Shown: piece after piece, positions 1 to 5,656 of the stretch
Layout of the letters: every line of letters starts with the position of its first letter
How positions within the stretch are numbered: position 1 is the first letter of the stretch
Source of the DNA: Elusimicrobiota bacterium
GTDB taxonomy: Bacteria > Elusimicrobiota > Elusimicrobia > UBA1565 > UBA9628
DNA length: 11,737 nucleotides
NCBI GenBank assembly: GCA_028871595.1
Contig: JAGWMT010000083.1
Location: 1 to 11,737, forward strand
Reading direction: 5' to 3'
Translations under genes and position numbers: made by a program
The notes under the pieces: model-generated
What the model was told of the DNA's origin: nothing
Databases searched by the model: none
Seen by the model: the letters and a program-made list of their open reading frames with translations, nothing else

Positions 1-222
1 GGCCTGCGTAACGAACTCGACAAGATTAAGGGAGTCTCCATCCAGCACGATGAGACTCGTACGACCGATCGCGCTCCGCACCTTTGGCAATGGAGTTTCG
101 TCTACGAAATCGAATCCTTCAGCGGAATGTTTACCGTCTGGATTACGCCGTCCGGCAGCCGGAAGGCGCTCATGATCGCGGAGTTGATCGAATTCAGCGG
201 ACATGAGACGGGAAGACCCTGA
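1..222 (+). CDS. Hypothetical protein, C-terminal fragment (5' end outside window)
   Basis: Frame 1 is open from the first base to a TGA at 220-222, giving 73 residues of a protein whose start lies to the left of the window. The fragment mixes charged and aromatic residues, with a stretch reading HLWQWSFVYEIESFSG and then WITPSGSRKALMIAELIEF. This looks like a genuine alpha/beta protein end rather than noise. I recognise no family. Its tail overlaps the next frame by 20 nt, which resembles the compact packing seen elsewhere in the window. Base composition is lower in GC than the division genes, so the gene may be of different origin. Function unknown. Confidence 0.45.
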   Translation, partial: GLRNELDKIKGVSIQHDETRTTDRAPHLWQWSFVYEIESFSGMFTVWITPSGSRKALMIAELIEFSGHETGRP

Positions 223-520
223 CTTGGCTCCCATCGAACTCCCCGACAGTGCGAACGAGAGTTTGAAATTTAGGATTGAAATTCTTCGAGCCGCTGGGGG
301 CAAAACGCTCCGCCCGCGAGTCAAACGCCGGGAGAATTACAAGCTCGAGCCGACGTTTCGGGGTGGTGGGCGCGCCTCAAATTCGGATCGGTGGGATCAT
401 GAAATCGTCGTCAATGACGACCACATGGATCGCCTTTGTGAAAAAATATCCGGCGGCACTGCCACGTCCGTTCTCCGGCAGGTCATCCGAAAGATCAGGG
501 AGACGACTTTATCCGCATGA
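203..520 (+). CDS. Hypothetical protein, 105 aa
   Basis: ATG at 203 opens a 105-residue frame ending in TGA at 518-520. The protein is basic in the middle (several KR and RR pairs) and has a helical-looking C-terminal half with RWDHEIVVNDDHMDRLCEKI and then VLRQVIRKIRE. That composition is protein-like and fits better than the competing frame at 276-611, which is Ser/Arg-rich and looks like a shadow. No convincing Shine-Dalgarno precedes the ATG, so coupling to the upstream frame (20-nt overlap) is the likely route of initiation. Its stop overlaps an ATG in an ATGA arrangement at 517-520, which argues that it sits in a coupled gene string. I do not recognise a family. Small adjacent genes of this size are sometimes immunity proteins or antitoxins, but nothing in the sequence proves that here. 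Confidence 0.4.
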   Translation: MRREDPDLAPIELPDSANESLKFRIEILRAAGGKTLRPRVKRRENYKLEPTFRGGGRASNSDRWDHEIVVNDDHMDRLCEKISGGTATSVLRQVIRKIRETTLSA

Positions 521-810
521 ACGAATCAGCAAAAATGCGCGCAATGGCTCACTCAATCTCGAGATAACGGGAGTTCACCCTCGCCATAGTTCAGATCGAA
601 GGTATGAATAGCGTGTATAAAGAGCTTGAACTGAGGCGGCCGGGCGAACGGGCGATTATCTTCGATCCGGAAACCGGTGCTATTTTATTCGCCGACCTAT
701 TAGTGGAAGATAAAAACTTCGAGGACTTCGCGAATGTTCAGGAATTTATCGATCCGTCTGAAGAGCCCTCTATTTGGCCGATCCGGAACGCAGGGCATCT
801 ATTTTCATAG
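517..810 (+). pseudogene. Possible small gene broken by an in-frame TAA at 565-567
   Basis: An ATG at 517-519 overlaps the preceding stop as ATGA and opens a 16-codon frame ending in TAA at 565-567. The same frame then stays open from 568, runs through the ATG at 604 and ends with TAG at 808-810. If the TAA were a sense codon the product would be about 97 residues. The 12 codons between the TAA and the 604 ATG encode a protein-like stretch (REFTLAIVQIEG) that leads smoothly into the downstream ORF. The ATGA junction, the commonest junction type in this genome segment, suggests that 517 was the original start. The alternative is that 604 is the true start and the upstream match is chance. Confidence 0.35.
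604..810 (+). CDS. Small hypothetical protein, 68 aa
   Basis: ATG at 604 is preceded by GAAGG at 598-602, which is a usable but very close Shine-Dalgarno. The 68-residue product is acidic. Residues 15-34 (ERAIIFDPETGAILFADLLV) look like a beta-hairpin, and an acidic helical segment follows. No membrane segment or signal peptide is visible and I do not recognise the family. The protein could be a real short gene, or the surviving 3' part of a longer frame beginning at 517 (separate entry). It lies in the low-GC accessory stretch between unknown small frames. Confidence 0.4.
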   Translation: MNSVYKELELRRPGERAIIFDPETGAILFADLLVEDKNFEDFANVQEFIDPSEEPSIWPIRNAGHLFS

Positions 811-881
811 ATGGACCTTGTCCGGGATCGCCGTGAAATGCGAGCCGGCTGAAGCGCCGTCGTCGGACCTGTGAGATAATC

Positions 882-1076
882 ATGGAAAGAACTTGGGCTG
901 AGCCAAAGGACTTCCCGGGCTGGCTCAGCCACATCTTCGATCGCGCCGTCTCCAAGGAGCGCTGGTATCATGCCGCGACCGACGAGAACCGCTGGGAGCC
1001 TTCGCGCGCGGACTTCCTCATCGAGATAAAGGGTTGGTACCCATATCAACCCGCCGCACCACGAGGAGCCCCTTGA
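882..1076 (+). CDS. Small hypothetical protein, 64 aa
   Basis: ATG at 882 gives 64 residues ending in TGA at 1074-1076. The product is rich in Trp (W5, W14, W28, W39, W52). Segments such as FPGWLSHIFDRAVSKERWYH and WEPSRADFLIEIKGW look like folded protein. There is no good ribosome binding site before the ATG. The last ten residues are Pro/Ala/Gly-rich, so the true C-terminus may have been altered. Its stop overlaps the next ATG as TGATG. I recognise no domain. It may be a small intact gene or a fragment of a larger Trp-rich protein, and the surrounding stretch shows other signs of decay. Confidence 0.35.
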   Translation: MERTWAEPKDFPGWLSHIFDRAVSKERWYHAATDENRWEPSRADFLIEIKGWYPYQPAAPRGAP

Positions 1077-1348
1077 TGCCAAAGGAAATGCCCGGGAGTC
1101 CCGTTCTGCGCGCATTCGTCGCTCCGGCGCCGCCATGCGGGGAAGATTTCGTTCAGAAGGCATTGCCTCGCGAGTGGAAGGCGCGTCTTCTCTTCGCTGA
1201 GTTGCTCGATCACCTTAAGCGCTTCACTCAGGCGCAAGCTTCAGGGGCCGAAATAAAGACGGGGACCGCCTTTCGGCAATCCCCGTCGGTAAATACGACA
1301 TTTGAGAGCTTGCCCCCAACGAGAATCGAACTCGTGTTTCAGCCTTGA
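1076..1348 (+). pseudogene. Open frame running into tRNA-Glu; probable gene remnant
   Basis: ATG at 1076-1078 overlaps the preceding TGA as TGATG and the frame stays open to TGA at 1346-1348. The first 55 or so codons are protein-like (for example LPREWKARLLFAELLDHLKR). The rest passes through the inverted terminator at 1251-1287 and 38 nt into the antisense of tRNA-Glu. A normal coding sequence would not be expected to use those bases, so the native 3' end has probably been lost, or the frame is fortuitous. No domain recognised. Confidence 0.25.
1251..1287 (-). terminator. Intrinsic terminator after tRNA-Glu
   Basis: Read on the minus strand, an 8-bp perfect stem (GACGGGGA pairing with TCCCCGTC, plus-strand 1258-1265 with 1280-1287) encloses an inner GCC-GAAA-GGC hairpin. 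It is followed immediately by TTTATTT (plus-strand 1251-1257). Strong GC stem plus T-tract is the classic Rho-independent layout. It lies 23 nt beyond the 3' end of tRNA-Glu and would end the tRNA-Lys/tRNA-Glu transcript. The plus-strand side of the stem is not followed by T residues, so it is not bidirectional. Confidence 0.9.
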
Positions 1349-1382
1349 AAGGGCCGCGTCCTAACCGTTAGACGATGGAGGC
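1311..1382 (-). tRNA. tRNA-Glu, anticodon TTC
   Basis: The minus strand folds into a complete cloverleaf. The acceptor is GCCTCCA with TGGGGGC (one T-G wobble). The D-stem is GTC/GAC, the anticodon stem is CGGCC/GGCTG with loop CTTTCAA, and the T-arm is ACGAG-TTCGATT-CTCGT. The loop places TTC at 34-36, which reads GAA and GAG. The discriminator base is A and the following bases are AGC, so CCA is not encoded and must be added by tRNA nucleotidyltransferase. The gene lies 15 nt downstream of tRNA-Lys and shares its downstream terminator. Confidence 0.96.
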
Positions 1383-1397
1383 GAAAATCGAAAACAT

Positions 1398-1469
1398 TGA
1401 GCCCGGTGGGATTCGAACCCACGACCCCTCGCTTAAAAGGCGAATGCTCTACCCCTGAGCTACGAGCTC
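1398..1469 (-). tRNA. tRNA-Lys, anticodon TTT
   Basis: The minus strand forms a complete cloverleaf. The acceptor is GAGCTCG with CGGGCTC, the D-stem is GCTC/GAGC, the anticodon stem is TTCGC/GCGAG with loop CTTTTAA (anticodon TTT), and the T-arm is GTGGG-TTCGAAT-CCCAC. The discriminator is A and CCA is not encoded. The 5' end is 32 nt past the stop codon of the upstream minus-strand membrane-protein gene. A TAGAAT box at 1478-1483 on the minus strand is a possible -10, but no matching -35 is seen. Transcription may therefore come partly from the operon upstream. Confidence 0.96.
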
Positions 1470-1501
1470 TTCCCGTTATTCTACAAAAATAATCGGGGGA
1501 C

Positions 1502-2551
1502 TCAGAGGCTGCGCCGGACCTCGGGGCGGCCCACCTTCCACAGGCGCCCGTCGGCATGGAAGTGGAACAGGGACTGGAAGATCACGAACACCGTGCCGAT
1601 CCGGTCGAACGGCACGCCGAACGCCACGGGGAATCGCGCGCCGGGGAAGAACAGCCGGCCCCAGCCCACCGCGAACAGGAACGCGCCGACGGCCAGCGCC
1701 GCGAAGCCCAGGATCTTGGGGCCCGCCCGGGCGACGCCCTTGCGGCGTTCGAACGCCCAGACGAAGACGAAGTACTCGAGCAGATGGCTGAAGCTGAACG
1801 CCATCACCGCCTTGATCGGGTCGAACACCAGGATGCACGCCGAGAGTCCGGCCATGCCCAGCGCCATGGACCACCGCGGCGCGGACCAGGACGAGGATCG
1901 GCGCTCGTGCCAGACGAAAGACGCGAAGCTGAGCGCGACCACCAGGACGGAGGCCGGAACCAGCACCGGCGCGGCCGCCGTCAGCGCGGCGATCAGCGGG
2001 GCCAAAGCCCCGCGCATCAAGGGGAACATCCGCAGCAGCAGGTCGCGATGGCGCGGGCCCAGCACGGCGAAGTACAACGGCAGCCAGGAGAAGACGAACA
2101 GACGGTCGCTCCAGCCGGGGACCTTGACCGGAGACGGGGACTTGGCGTTGTAGAGGCGCAAGATCCCGTATTTCTGCATGTACACGTGCCAGAAATTCCA
2201 GATCGAGGAGATCAGCACGGACGCTCCGATGAAGGCGAAGAACCAGGGGACGCGCACGACGCTCAGAACCAGGGCGACTCCCGTCGCCGCCAGGACCAAG
2301 ACCGGGCCGACCAGGAACATCGCCTTTTGGCGCAGGTACATCTCCCTGTCCACGAAGACGAGCGGCAGCGTGAGGGTTTGGTGCGCCACGTTGCCCGCGG
2401 CCAGAAGGCAGAAGAGAAAGAGATAGTCGTTGGGAAATGAATTGCCGCGGAACAGGAGGGGGATGAGGAAGAAAACCCAGCTGAAGTGGTACGCGGCCAT
2501 GTCCGCCGCCGGCGAGACGTGCCACGGCCCGGCTGACGAGCCCTCGGCCAT
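1502..2551 (-). CDS. Polytopic membrane protein with conserved-looking His motifs, function unknown
   Basis: This 349-residue protein begins at an ATG (2551-2549) that shares one base with the TAA of the upstream gene (TAATG), so it is probably translated by coupling. No separate Shine-Dalgarno is visible. It has roughly nine or ten hydrophobic segments (about 21-35, 42-64, 76-98, 103-120, 151-165, 181-212, 228-243, 251-267, 279-301, 308-328). Histidines sit at the edges of several: H57 (NVAHQT), H122 (NFWHVYMQKYG), H256 with E259 (SHLLEY), H330 and H332 (HFHADG, followed by RLWKV). Spread-out membrane histidines are reminiscent of metal-dependent membrane oxygenases such as the Brp/Blh type, but no diagnostic signature is certain. 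The C-terminal H-x-x-D-G-x-x-W-K pattern resembles uncharacterised bacterial membrane proteins I have seen. Longer versions of this frame (to 3142) lie inside the upstream gene and are rejected. Location: inner membrane. Confidence 0.85.
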   Translation of the reverse strand: MAEGSSAGPWHVSPAADMAAYHFSWVFFLIPLLFRGNSFPNDYLFLFCLLAAGNVAHQTLTLPLVFVDREMYLRQKAMFLVGPVLVLAATGVALVLSVVRVPWFFAFIGASVLISSIWNFWHVYMQKYGILRLYNAKSPSPVKVPGWSDRLFVFSWLPLYFAVLGPRHRDLLLRMFPLMRGALAPLIAALTAAAPVLVPASVLVVALSFASFVWHERRSSSWSAPRWSMALGMAGLSACILVFDPIKAVMAFSFSHLLEYFVFVWAFERRKGVARAGPKILGFAALAVGAFLFAVGWGRLFFPGARFPVAFGVPFDRIGTVFVIFQSLFHFHADGRLWKVGRPEVRRSL

Positions 2552-4092
2552 TACGGCTTGCGGCCGAGTTGGATCAAGGTCCGGACGTAGACCTTGTAGA
2601 GATCGGTGGCCCGGTGATGCCCGACCGGAAGCATTTGGTCCAAGGTCTGCCACCAGAAGCCGCCGCACAAGGAACTGCGCATCGAGCACGACGCCACCGT
2701 ATAGAGGATGAGCAGGTCCTTGCGCGCGCCGTCCACGTCGTCCGGGGCCAGCCACCAGTAGCCGCGCAGGGCGTTCTGCTCCACGTAGCCGAAGCTGGAC
2801 AGCATCAGCTTCGTGCCGGGCAGGGCGTCGGCGGTCTCGTCGAAGGCGTGTTCCAACGACAGGCCGACGGGGTTGTCCTCCGGGTACAGCTCCAGGCCGA
2901 CGACGTCCACGGATTTTCCGAAGCCCTTCGGCGCGTAGCGCTTGAGCCAGCCCGACAGCGAGTGCTCGCGGTCCGGCGCGGTCTGCTCCCACCAATACAA
3001 AGTGGCCAGCGTCTCCCCGTCGGGGTCCAGCTCCTTGGCCCGCGCCGCGCCGGCGGCGTAGATCCTGTAGACCTGGTCGGGGGTCAGCGGGTCCGAGGCG
3101 CCGCCCAGCCAGTCGCCGTTGATCTCGCTGCCGACCTCCCACGCGTCCGCCCGGCCCTTATAATGGAGGACGATGTTCTTCACGCGCTCGGCGTAGATCT
3201 CCGGCGTCATCTTCCGCGGCCACTGCGTGGTGTCCAGGATGGAGATCAGCACCTTGAGATGGTTCTTGCGCAGCTTGTCCACCACCCCGTCATACTCGTT
3301 GAACGAGCTCAAGGAGGCGTAAAGGAAATCGTTTTCGTTGGGCCGCATCACCAGGCGCACCCAGTTCGAACCGGAGCGGGCCGCGGCCTCGGTCAGCCAT
3401 TTCACGTCGTCGAGGCGCTTGAGCACCGAGTCGTCGAAGGTGAGCCCGAAGCGCGCCTTCCCGGATAGCGGCTTGGCCATCTCCAGTTGGAGCCCGTGCT
3501 CGTAGAGCTCCTTTTCATAGGCCAGGGCGATGGCGTGCAGGGCCTTCTCGAAGCCGGCGGCCCGTTTGGCGGCGTCCTTCTCGCGCTGCGCGTCGGCGAC
3601 GGCCTGCTGCGCGTCCTCGGCCAACTCCTTGGCCTTGCGGCCGGGTTCGTACAGCGGTTCCCAGTCGGTGGTGCGGCGCTTCCAGGAATCCTTGAACTGG
3701 CGGTACTGCGTCAACGCGATCTCCTCGTCCAGGAACACCGCCGCGCCGTCCACGAACCCGTGCCGGTCGTTGTCCGCGGAGACGGCGCTGAAGCCGTCCT
3801 CCTTCACCGGCCACACCAGTTCCAGCTTCGCCGGCCCGCCGGGCCAGGTGGCCGTGACCAGCTTGCCGGCCTGCGCCAGCTTCACGCGCGCGCGCGGCGC
3901 CTTTTCGTCGATGGGAACGGCCCAGAAGGGAAGCTTGTCGGGGTCGGGCGCCTTCTCGTCGGCGCGGGAGAGGCGCGACAGCAGGCCGGGCAGGTCCAGG
4001 GGGCGGCCTTTCTCGTCGAACGCGAAGAGCTTGACGGCGGCGGCGGACGACGGCGCGGCGAGGGCGGCGGCGAGGAGCAGCGCGTGGATCAA
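2551..4092 (-). CDS. Secreted TIM-barrel (clan GH-A-like) protein, possibly catalytically inactive
   Basis: This 513-residue protein starts at a TTG (4092-4090) overlapping the preceding TGA as TTGA, with GGAGG at 4099-4103 six bases upstream. Residues 1-19 form a signal peptide (hydrophobic ALLLAAALAAP, then SSAAA as likely cleavage site), so the protein is exported. Residues 20-145 are a small N-terminal domain and about 150-200 a charged helical stretch. From about 212 onward the pattern is that of a clan GH-A glycoside hydrolase barrel: NWVRLVMRPNEND (strand 2 region), LKVLISI, and DAWEVGSEING at 317-326 at the acid/base strand. The barrel ends with FWWQTLDQ at 479-486. In active GH-A enzymes the acid/base Glu follows Asn and a second Glu on strand 7 is the nucleophile. 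Here Ser322 precedes Glu323, and the strand-7 segment reads LMLSSFGY (429-436) with Ser where Glu is expected. It may bind rather than cleave polysaccharide, or be an odd family. It sits between two membrane-protein genes. Confidence 0.82.
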   Translation of the reverse strand: MIHALLLAAALAAPSSAAAVKLFAFDEKGRPLDLPGLLSRLSRADEKAPDPDKLPFWAVPIDEKAPRARVKLAQAGKLVTATWPGGPAKLELVWPVKEDGFSAVSADNDRHGFVDGAAVFLDEEIALTQYRQFKDSWKRRTTDWEPLYEPGRKAKELAEDAQQAVADAQREKDAAKRAAGFEKALHAIALAYEKELYEHGLQLEMAKPLSGKARFGLTFDDSVLKRLDDVKWLTEAAARSGSNWVRLVMRPNENDFLYASLSSFNEYDGVVDKLRKNHLKVLISILDTTQWPRKMTPEIYAERVKNIVLHYKGRADAWEVGSEINGDWLGGASDPLTPDQVYRIYAAGAARAKELDPDGETLATLYWWEQTAPDREHSLSGWLKRYAPKGFGKSVDVVGLELYPEDNPVGLSLEHAFDETADALPGTKLMLSSFGYVEQNALRGYWWLAPDDVDGARKDLLILYTVASCSMRSSLCGGFWWQTLDQMLPVGHHRATDLYKVYVRTLIQLGRKP

Positions 4093-4721
4093 GGCGGGCC
4101 TCCGCGGTGCCTCCGCCAGGCGTAGCGCAGGTCCCGCGCGTGTCCTTCTCCGAAGAACAGCAGATAGGGCGCCAGGCCGGTCAGCAGCTGCACTCGGCCG
4201 GCGAAAGAGCCGGTGGCGAACTCCACGGCGATCCAGACCGCCGTCAGCGCCGCCAGCCAGCGCAGCTTCACCGGCAGGATGAACATGACCAGGATCTCGC
4301 GGTCAGGCAACAGGCGGGCGAAGGCCAGGAAGGCGGCCAGCATCACGACGGAGTTGCCGTACTCCACGCCCACGGCCAGCGCGCCCAGCGCCGTGGCGAG
4401 CATGCCGATCAGGAGGAAAACCGTAATCTTGAATTCGCCCCAGGCGGTTTCCAGCGCCTGCAGGATCGCGTACAGCATGGCGATCCATAGGATCAGCCAC
4501 AGCGGCCCGGCCGGCGGGGGGATGAAGAGGAAAGTGAACAGCCTCCAGACCTGGCCGTGGAGCAGGGCCGCGGGATCCAGGCCGAGCGCGTCCACGAACT
4601 CGGGCTTGAAGGTTCCCAGCAGCGCGCAGACCACGGTCATGACCGCGATGAAGATGGGGAGGTCCGGGGCCGCGAGAAAGCCCCAGCGCTTTTCCAGCTT
4701 GTCGACCCAGGCGCCGTCCAT
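4089..4721 (-). CDS. Rhomboid-like integral membrane protein lacking the catalytic His
   Basis: This 210-residue protein has about six hydrophobic segments (roughly 20-37, 59-68, 73-90, 99-118, 124-150, 155-170 and a short one at 183-190). GQVWRLFTFLFIP (56-68) matches the conserved Gly-x-x-W-R-hydrophobic start of rhomboid and Der1-like domains. G122-N-S-V followed by LAAFLAFARLLPDR resembles the GxSx serine strand and the following loop. True rhomboid proteases pair that Ser with a His in the last core helix. Here that helix reads LLTGLAPYLLFF, with no His, so the protein is probably a rhomboid-fold pseudoprotease rather than a peptidase. ATG at 4721 is preceded by GATAGGA on the minus strand. 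It is the first gene of the minus-strand operon and overlaps the next gene by 4 nt (TTGA). Confidence 0.8.
   Translation of the reverse strand: MDGAWVDKLEKRWGFLAAPDLPIFIAVMTVVCALLGTFKPEFVDALGLDPAALLHGQVWRLFTFLFIPPPAGPLWLILWIAMLYAILQALETAWGEFKITVFLLIGMLATALGALAVGVEYGNSVVMLAAFLAFARLLPDREILVMFILPVKLRWLAALTAVWIAVEFATGSFAGRVQLLTGLAPYLLFFGEGHARDLRYAWRRHRGGPP
4099..4103 (-). promoter_or_regulatory. Shine-Dalgarno deciding the TTG start of the GH-A-like gene
   Basis: GGAGG on the minus strand lies six bases before TTG at 4092-4090. It supports a TTG start with a signal peptide directly after it, rather than a later internal ATG that would remove the export signal. Confidence 0.75.
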
Positions 4722-4756
4722 GGCGGCATCCTATCATTAAATGGTAAAAAGCAAAA
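4722..4756. other. Divergent intergenic region between the minus-strand operon and murB
   Basis: This 35-nt gap is strikingly A+T-rich for the window and separates two divergent operons, so it must hold or adjoin their leaders. On the minus strand it contains GATAGGA as ribosome binding site for the rhomboid-like gene. On the plus strand TATCAT at 4732-4737 could be a -10 element, but there is no credible -35 at 16-18 nt and no Shine-Dalgarno before the murB ATG. Either promoter may extend into the flanking coding sequences. Confidence 0.4.
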
Positions 4757-5656
4757 ATGGCGGATTGGCGAGAGGCGCTGAAGGCGGCCGTTCCCCGCGC
4801 CCGTTTCGACGAGCCCCTCGCCCGCCACACCACGTTCAAGATCGGCGGCCCGGCCGACGCTTTCGTGGACGCCGGGACGGAAGACGAGGTCCTCGCGGTG
4901 CTTCGAATCTCGCGCGAGTTCCGTGTTCCCGTTTTCATCTTGGGCTGGGGCTCGAACCTCCTGGTCCGCGACCGCGGGGTGCGCGGGATCGTCCTGCGCC
5001 TGGGCGGACGCTTCGACGAGATCTCGTTCCCCGGCGGCGGCCGCGTGCGCTGCGGCGCGGCCGTGCGCGTCCCGCAATTGGTCGTCGCGTGCGCGGAGCG
5101 CGGACTGGCCGGACTGGAACCGATCGTGGGCGTGCCCGGCACCGTGGGCGGCGCCCTGGCGATGAACGCCGGGACGCGCGACGGGGAGATCGGTCCGTTC
5201 GTCGAGGAACTGGAAGCGGCCGACCCGGACGCGCGGACGGTGCTTCGAATTCCCCGATCCGCGCTGAGCTTCGCTTACCGCGAGGGGCCGCTCAAGAACC
5301 TGGTCGCGCTGTCCTGCCTGCTTCAGTTGAAGCCCGGGGTCAAAGGTGATATAATGGCCGTCGTCGTTCGCTATCAGCAGAAGCGGCAGCAGACGCAGCC
5401 GATTCACACCTTCAACGTGGGATCAACCTTCAAAAACCCGCCGGGCCGCTTCGCCGCCCAGATGATCGAACAGTTGGGGCTCAAGGGGCACGCGATCGGC
5501 GGCGCCCGCGTCTCGCCGATGCACGCTAATTTCATCGAGAACTTCGCCGGGGCCAAAGCCTCCGATGTCCTCGCTCTCGTCGACCTCATCCGCGAGCGAG
5601 CCCGCGCGACATTCGGCGTCGGACTCGAACTCGAGATGAAGGTCGTCGGTGAGTAG
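4757..5656 (+). CDS. murB: UDP-N-acetylenolpyruvoylglucosamine reductase (MurB)
   Basis: MurB uses FAD and NADPH in the cytoplasm to reduce UDP-GlcNAc-enolpyruvate to UDP-MurNAc, the second committed step of peptidoglycan synthesis. The 299 residues show the FAD-binding signatures HTTFKIGGPA (24-33), GWGSNLLV (63-70) and GVPGTVGGALAMNAG (125-139). The substrate region carries SFAYREG with R175. The proton-donor serine is in GSTFKNP (S223), and the closing LELE (290-293) contains the conserved Glu. IGGARVSPMHANFIEN (247-262) is also typical. The length and the FAYREG/GSTFKNP layout fit the shorter type II MurB. ATG at 4757 has no Shine-Dalgarno; an overlapping ATG at 4741 is in another frame. 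The stop overlaps ftsQ by 8 nt, and an apparent internal promoter lies at 5327-5355. Confidence 0.96.
   Translation: MADWREALKAAVPRARFDEPLARHTTFKIGGPADAFVDAGTEDEVLAVLRISREFRVPVFILGWGSNLLVRDRGVRGIVLRLGGRFDEISFPGGGRVRCGAAVRVPQLVVACAERGLAGLEPIVGVPGTVGGALAMNAGTRDGEIGPFVEELEAADPDARTVLRIPRSALSFAYREGPLKNLVALSCLLQLKPGVKGDIMAVVVRYQQKRQQTQPIHTFNVGSTFKNPPGRFAAQMIEQLGLKGHAIGGARVSPMHANFIENFAGAKASDVLALVDLIRERARATFGVGLELEMKVVGE
5327..5355 (+). promoter_or_regulatory. Sigma-70-type promoter inside murB, upstream of ftsQAZ
   Basis: TTGAAG at 5327-5332 (4 of 6 to the -35 consensus) and a perfect TATAAT at 5350-5355 are separated by exactly 17 nt. The -10 lies in codons GGT GAT ATA ATG of murB, an AT-rich codon choice where this gene normally uses GGC, GAC and ATC. 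That suggests the bases are kept for a reason other than protein coding. Transcription would begin near 5362 and supply ftsQ, ftsA, ftsZ and the genes beyond independently of the murB promoter. The inference is from sequence only. Confidence 0.6.

Noticed and set aside
276..611. 111-codon plus-strand frame overlapping the 203-520 frame
   Set aside because: Ser/Arg-rich composition without structure; the competing frame looks more protein-like and has overlapping junctions on both sides.
1473..1498. Weak hairpin (CCCG-A-TTAT / ATAACGGG, minus strand) between the membrane-protein gene and tRNA-Lys
   Set aside because: Short, bulged stem with no following T-tract; not convincing as a terminator.
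1556..2440. 294-codon plus-strand open frame opposite the membrane-protein gene
   Set aside because: Gln/Arg/Glu-rich shadow composition with no domain; the minus-strand frame is clearly membrane protein.
1502..3142. 546-residue version of the polytopic membrane protein frame
   Set aside because: The extra N-terminal part is Arg/Gly/Pro-rich and lies wholly inside the GH-A-like gene in another frame. The ATG at 2551 overlapping the upstream TAA is a far better start.
3159..3164. TATAAT on the plus strand inside the GH-A-like gene
   Set aside because: No -35 at a suitable distance and no plus-strand gene downstream. The minus-strand reading (TATAAG) has only a poor -35 at 15 nt.
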